NCBI RefSeq assembly: GCF_013386825.1
Contig: NZ_JACARC010000011.1
Coordinates: 56,187-120,186, forward strand
Reading direction: 5' to 3'
Length of the DNA: 64,000 nucleotides
Source: Pseudomonas sp. IPO3778
Lineage (GTDB): Bacteria; Pseudomonadota; Gammaproteobacteria; Pseudomonadales; Pseudomonadaceae
In this document: positions 60,713 through 64,000 of the stretch, in pieces
Layout: every line of letters begins with the position of its first letter
How positions within the stretch are numbered: position 1 is the first letter of the stretch
Notes under the pieces: generated by a model
What the model was told of the DNA's origin: nothing
What the model saw: the letters and a program-made list of their open reading frames with translations, nothing else
Database searches by the model: none
Position numbers and translations under genes: made by a program

Positions 60713-61411
60713 ATGCCTGAGTGGATAAGTTATTACGCAGGACTGATCGCCAAAGGCTTGCAGACGACCCTGTCGTTGCTGGTGATTTCGGCCGTGTTCG
60801 GCTTCGCGCTGGCGGTGCTGGTGGCCTTGGCACGCTTGTCCCGGCGCAAGTGGCTGGCCCGTTGCGCACTGGGTTACACCAGCGTGCTGCGGGGTACACC
60901 GCTGCTGATCCAGATCTACATTTTCTACTACGGCCTGGGCAGCCTGTTTGCCCAGTTCCCGATGATTCGTGGCAGCTTTTTCTGGCCGTTCCTGCGGGAG
61001 GGCTACTGGTACATCGTGTTCGCCCTGGTGCTGTCGGTGGGGGCGTACGTCGGTGAGGTGATTCGCGGCGGCCTGCTGGCGGTGCCCAAGGGCGAAATGG
61101 AAGCCGCCTCGGCATTTGGCATGACCCCGCGCCAGGCGCTGTGGCGCGTGCGCTTGCCGAGGGCCATGCGCCTGCTGCTGCCGACCCTGGCGGGGGAGAC
61201 GGTGATGCTGCTCAAGTCCACCGCGCTGGCCTCGACCATCGCGGTGGTCGACCTGCTCGGCGCCGCCAACGTGGTGCGTGCCCAGACCTTGCAGATCTAC
61301 CAGCCGTTGCTGTTGGTGGCCGGGGTGTACCTGTGCCTGACCTTCCTGATTGAAGCCCTGTACGCCATTGCCGAGCGGCGTGGCACACCATTGCGCAGGT
61401 CTGCCGGATGA
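60713..61411 (+). CDS. ABC transporter permease (HisM-like)
   Basis: 232 aa from ATG 60713, 7 nt after the previous stop. TLSLLVISAVFGFALAVLVALARLS, then SVLRGTPLLIQIYIFYYGLG, and the EAA loop MEAASAFGMTPRQALWRVRLP. The stop overlaps the next start (ATGA at 61408). Together with the HisQ-like permease and fused ATPase it forms the importer. Confidence 0.94.
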   Translation: MPEWISYYAGLIAKGLQTTLSLLVISAVFGFALAVLVALARLSRRKWLARCALGYTSVLRGTPLLIQIYIFYYGLGSLFAQFPMIRGSFFWPFLREGYWYIVFALVLSVGAYVGEVIRGGLLAVPKGEMEAASAFGMTPRQALWRVRLPRAMRLLLPTLAGETVMLLKSTALASTIAVVDLLGAANVVRAQTLQIYQPLLLVAGVYLCLTFLIEALYAIAERRGTPLRRSAG

Positions 61412-62406
61412 AAACCGATCGCTCGTTGCAAGGGATTGCCCTGTGCTCGCTGGCCTATGCGTTCCTGGCCTTGCAGGACGCCGGGATCAAATGGCTGGTG
61501 GCCGATTATTCGGTGTTTACCATCCTGTTCTGGCGCAGCCTGGTGGTGGTGGCCGCGTGCGTGATCGCCGGACGCATGGGGTTGCTCAAGCGTGCGTGGC
61601 ACTCGGTCAGCCGCAAACTGTTGATCATCCGGGGGCTGTTATCGCTGCTGGCCTGGCTGCTGTATTACACCGCCGCCAAGGACCTGACCCTGGCGGAAAT
61701 GACCACCCTGTATTTTTCCGCGCCGATCATGGTCACCTTGCTGGCAGCGCTGATCCTCAAGGAACGCGCCAGCCGCGGCCAGTGGATTGCGCTGATCATC
61801 GGTTTTGTCGGCGTGGTGATTGCCTGTCGCCCCAGCAACATGGTCGACCCGTTGCCGATCGCCCTGACGCTGGCGGCCGCGCTGTGTTGGGCCTTCACCT
61901 ATATCCAGCTGCGCCAGGTGGACGACAACACCTCAGTGCTGGAACAAATGCTGATCACCAACGGGGTGTTCGTGGTGTGCATGGCGGTGGCGCTGCCGTG
62001 GACGCACACACCGCCGCCCACACCTGCCTGGCTGGGCATGCTCGGCGCCGGGCTGGTGGGCGGCATTGGCCAGTTCCTGTTGTTTGCGAGTTTCCGCCGG
62101 GCCACGGCGACATTGCTGGCGCCGTTCGAATACACCGGTTTGATCTGGGCGTTCCTGCTGTCGAGCCTGGTGTGGGGCACCTTGATGGACGTGTCACTGA
62201 TTTTTGGCGCCGTGCTGATCGCCATCAGCGGCACCCTGGCCATGCTCACCGCCCGGCACCACGCCTCACAGGACGTGGTCGGCGCCGAATGCTCCGTGAC
62301 GCAACCCTTGTATCCAGCAGCGGCAGATGTGCAGCCCGTTGGCGGGGCTGAAGGTGCCGGGGTTGAGGCACCACTCAAGCCAGAGTCCGTCGAGCATCGC
62401 CGATAA
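61408..62406 (+). CDS. EamA/DMT-family transporter
   Basis: 332 aa, ten TM helices in two EamA halves (LQGIALCSLAYAFLALQDAGIKWL to ALIIGFVGVVIACRP, and ALTLAAALCWAFTYIQLRQ to LIFGAVLIAISGTLAML). Such proteins export amino acids or metabolites. The last ~47 residues after TARHHASQ have no membrane character and coincide with 141 nt of the convergent tetR coding sequence. The native stop was probably lost. Translationally coupled to the permease gene. Confidence 0.88.
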   Translation: MKTDRSLQGIALCSLAYAFLALQDAGIKWLVADYSVFTILFWRSLVVVAACVIAGRMGLLKRAWHSVSRKLLIIRGLLSLLAWLLYYTAAKDLTLAEMTTLYFSAPIMVTLLAALILKERASRGQWIALIIGFVGVVIACRPSNMVDPLPIALTLAAALCWAFTYIQLRQVDDNTSVLEQMLITNGVFVVCMAVALPWTHTPPPTPAWLGMLGAGLVGGIGQFLLFASFRRATATLLAPFEYTGLIWAFLLSSLVWGTLMDVSLIFGAVLIAISGTLAMLTARHHASQDVVGAECSVTQPLYPAAADVQPVGGAEGAGVEAPLKPESVEHRR

Positions 62407-62868
62407 GCCGATGGCGGCCAGGCGGGTGTCGTGGATCACGAAACCTTCGCTCTGTGCCAGGTCGTCGAGCAGTTGGCGGATCAGTTCCAGGTAGGCGCGG
62501 TAGCTTTTTTCATGGGAGTCATTCACGTGGGCGGAATGGCGGATCAGGCTCCAGAACACCACCCACACGCCGAGGAGCTTGGGGTCCATGACCCGTGAGG
62601 AAAACGAGCCGGCGAGAAACGCATCCAGCCGCGCCGCCGGGCCCTGGGCCTGGTCGACTTCCTGCCACAGGGCGGTGGTCAGTTCGCTGGCGAGTTTGTG
62701 GTAGGTCTCGGCGATCAGTGCATCGATGCTGCCGAAATGATGATTGAGCAATCCCACCGAAACACCGGCTTCAGCGGCGATACGCCGTACGGAAATACCG
62801 GCATGCCCGTCCCGCGCGAGGCTGGTGAGGGTGGCGGCAATCAACAGGTCGCGACGGTCTTCGGCCAC
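62266..62868 (-). CDS. TetR-family regulator (BetI-like)
   Basis: 200 aa from GTG 62868 (AAGG 8 nt upstream) or 202 aa from GTG 62874. HTH region RRDLLIAATLTSLARDGHAGISVRRIAAEAGVSVGLLNHHFGSIDALIAETY. The C-terminal ligand domain has the BetI/TetR_C_6 pattern (LGVWVVFWSLIRHS and MLDGLWLEWCLNPGTF). Its 3' end overlaps the convergent DMT gene by 141 nt. Divergent from the hydrolase; a perfect 18-bp palindrome lies in the gap and a related one before the transporter operon, so it probably represses both. Confidence 0.9.
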   Translation of the reverse strand: MAEDRRDLLIAATLTSLARDGHAGISVRRIAAEAGVSVGLLNHHFGSIDALIAETYHKLASELTTALWQEVDQAQGPAARLDAFLAGSFSSRVMDPKLLGVWVVFWSLIRHSAHVNDSHEKSYRAYLELIRQLLDDLAQSEGFVIHDTRLAAIGLSAMLDGLWLEWCLNPGTFSPANGLHICRCWIQGLRHGAFGADHVL

Positions 62869-62882
62869 AGGCACACCCTTGG

Positions 62883-62911
62883 TAAATACAGATGATTGAA
62901 CGTGCGTTCAA
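62883..62911 (-). promoter_or_regulatory. Possible tetR promoter overlapping the operator
   Basis: On the minus strand TTGAAC (62911-62906) and TATTTA (62888-62883) are 17 nt apart. The -10 box is a poor match. If used, transcription starts close to the GTG, with the operator over the -35 region, giving autorepression. Confidence 0.3.
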
Positions 62912-62912
62912 T
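62895..62912. promoter_or_regulatory. Perfect 18-bp palindrome, putative TetR operator
   Basis: ATTGAACG-TG-CGTTCAAT: 8-bp perfect arms with a 2-nt centre, in the 80-nt gap between the divergent tetR and hydrolase starts. Length, symmetry and position are typical for TetR-family operators. A related site is at 56884-56901. Confidence 0.7.
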
Positions 62913-62948
62913 ATATACCGGCAACACCAACAAGAGGAGGGCAACGGC

Positions 62949-63944
62949 ATGGCAAAAGACCTTTCGTGGCACGTCCCCGGCGATTCCGGGAACACCCTGC
63001 ACATTGGCGCCTGGCGCTTTGAAGGGGACGGCAGCGGCCCTCGGGTACACCTGCAGGCCGGCGTGCACGCCGATGAAATCGCCGGGATGCTGGTGTTGCA
63101 CCACCTGCTGCCGCGGTTGCAGGCGTGCCAGGACCAGGGGCGGCTCAAGGGTACGGTGACCGTGGTGCCCCAGGCCAACCCGTTTGGCATCGGGCAGTTT
63201 CGCCAGGGGCGGTTGCTGGGGCGCTTTCACGAGGCCACCGGGCAGAATTTCAACCGTGGGTTTGATCATTCACTGGCCATGGAGCGCCCGGCCAGCAACC
63301 TGGCGCAATGGCAAAAAAGCCTGGTGCAACTGGCCGCCGATGCCGAGTTGGTGCTGGACCTGCACACCGATGATGAGGCGCTGCCGTACTTGTATATCCA
63401 CCGTAGCTTTTGGCCCGAGGGCCGGGCGCTGGCGGCGGCGTTGCAAGTGGACGTGGTGATTGTCTGGGATGAGGGCGGTGATGGTTCGTTTGAAGAGACC
63501 ATTATTGATCACGCCCAGCCGCGATTGGCCGCGACGATTGAATTGCGTGGGCAGGCGGATGTGAGCGACGCCCTGGCCGGGCGGGATGGTGATGGACTCT
63601 GGGCATGGCTCTGCGCCAGCGGGGTGATCGACGAAGTGCCGGCGATTGCCGATTGGCAGGGGCAGGTGGTGGACATGGGCTGCATGGAAACCATTCTGGC
63701 GCCGTGTGCCGGGGTGCTGGTGTTTGAAAAAGGCCTGGGTGAGCAGGTGGAAGAGGGCGAGCGGTTTGCGCGGATTATCCGGCGGCCTGGGGAGCCGGCG
63801 TCCGAGGTGGTTCTGTATGCGGCGCAAACCGGGCGCATGGTGACGGGGCACCGGGAGCGGTTGGTCTCCCAGGGTTCGGTGGTGGCCAAGTTCACTGGTT
63901 CACGGTTGTCTGACAGCTACAGTGGTGGGGTGTTGGATCCTTAG
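62949..63944 (+). CDS. Succinylglutamate desuccinylase/aspartoacylase-family hydrolase
   Basis: 331 aa from ATG 62949 (GAGGAGGG upstream); an in-frame upstream ATG at 62892 is inside the operator region. Zinc-hydrolase motifs: VHLQAGVHADEIAG (His and Glu ligands), TGQNFNRGFDH (Asn-Arg substrate site), LVLDLHTDDEALPYLY (His ligand), ATIELRGQADVSD (catalytic Glu). The C-terminal beta region contains APCAGVLVFEKGLGEQVEEGE. It removes an acyl group from an N-acyl amino acid or related amide. By context it works with the amino-acid importer/aminotransferase operon. Confidence 0.9.
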   Translation: MAKDLSWHVPGDSGNTLHIGAWRFEGDGSGPRVHLQAGVHADEIAGMLVLHHLLPRLQACQDQGRLKGTVTVVPQANPFGIGQFRQGRLLGRFHEATGQNFNRGFDHSLAMERPASNLAQWQKSLVQLAADAELVLDLHTDDEALPYLYIHRSFWPEGRALAAALQVDVVIVWDEGGDGSFEETIIDHAQPRLAATIELRGQADVSDALAGRDGDGLWAWLCASGVIDEVPAIADWQGQVVDMGCMETILAPCAGVLVFEKGLGEQVEEGERFARIIRRPGEPASEVVLYAAQTGRMVTGHRERLVSQGSVVAKFTGSRLSDSYSGGVLDP

Positions 63945-64000
63945 TGGAGGTATACATATCCGTTGCTGCGGTAACGGCTGCTATGGGTTCCGCCCTTACG

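Overview
The window is chromosomal DNA from a bacterium of the Pseudomonas fluorescens group. The evidence is the high-GC coding style, the many Pseudomonas-type REP doublets (REPINs), and above all the complete aprX-aprI-aprDEF-prtA-prtB-lipA exoenzyme locus, whose AprX (477 aa) and LipA (476 aa) have the lengths known from P. fluorescens. I see no rRNA, tRNA, insertion sequence, prophage or CRISPR array.

Layout. 1-5.6 kb: 3' end of a zinc-type alcohol dehydrogenase, a small ORF, an unrecognised 473-aa protein, a MocR-type regulator and phosphoglucomutase. 5.7-9.4 kb: pirin, a UvrD-like helicase and a DUF1652-like protein. 9.6-13.4 kb: an NTF2-AraC fusion regulator followed by an FAD amine oxidase, a cupin and a PotF-like binding protein, probably a polyamine/amine catabolic unit. 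13.7-17.8 kb: an orphan serralysin-C-terminal-like protein, a LuxR-type regulator, an APC permease and a DmpA-type P1 peptidase.

18.1-32.8 kb: the exoenzyme locus, with the type I-secreted metalloprotease AprX, its inhibitor, the three-part type I exporter, two autotransporter subtilases and a type I-secreted lipase. Stem-loops lie in the aprX-aprI and aprI-aprD gaps and REPINs in most later gaps. 33-34.1 kb: three small exported proteins. 34.3-38.2 kb: a FAN1-type nuclease translationally coupled to a nuclease-helicase fusion, probably a DNA-repair pair. 38.2-42.4 kb: serine hydrolase, SDR, AraC regulator and epoxide-hydrolase-like enzyme.

42.3-48 kb: a two-component system divergent from exported MsrB, a DipZ-like thiol-electron transporter and exported MsrA, which together look like an extracytoplasmic methionine sulfoxide repair system. 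48-54.9 kb: NTF2-like protein, alpha-E / circularly permuted ATP-grasp pair, a membrane protein with two tiny acidic ORFs, an Na+/H+-type antiporter and a LysR regulator. 55-56.8 kb: aldo/keto reductase and CDP-diacylglycerol pyrophosphatase.

57-64 kb: an amino-acid-type ABC transporter operon that begins with a single ORF fusing a PLP aminotransferase to the ABC ATPase and ends with a DMT permease. A TetR regulator and an AstE/aspartoacylase-like hydrolase follow. An 18-bp palindrome in the tetR-hydrolase gap recurs in imperfect form over a candidate promoter of the transporter operon, suggesting one regulon for uptake, deacylation and transamination of an unidentified (perhaps N-acylated) amino acid.
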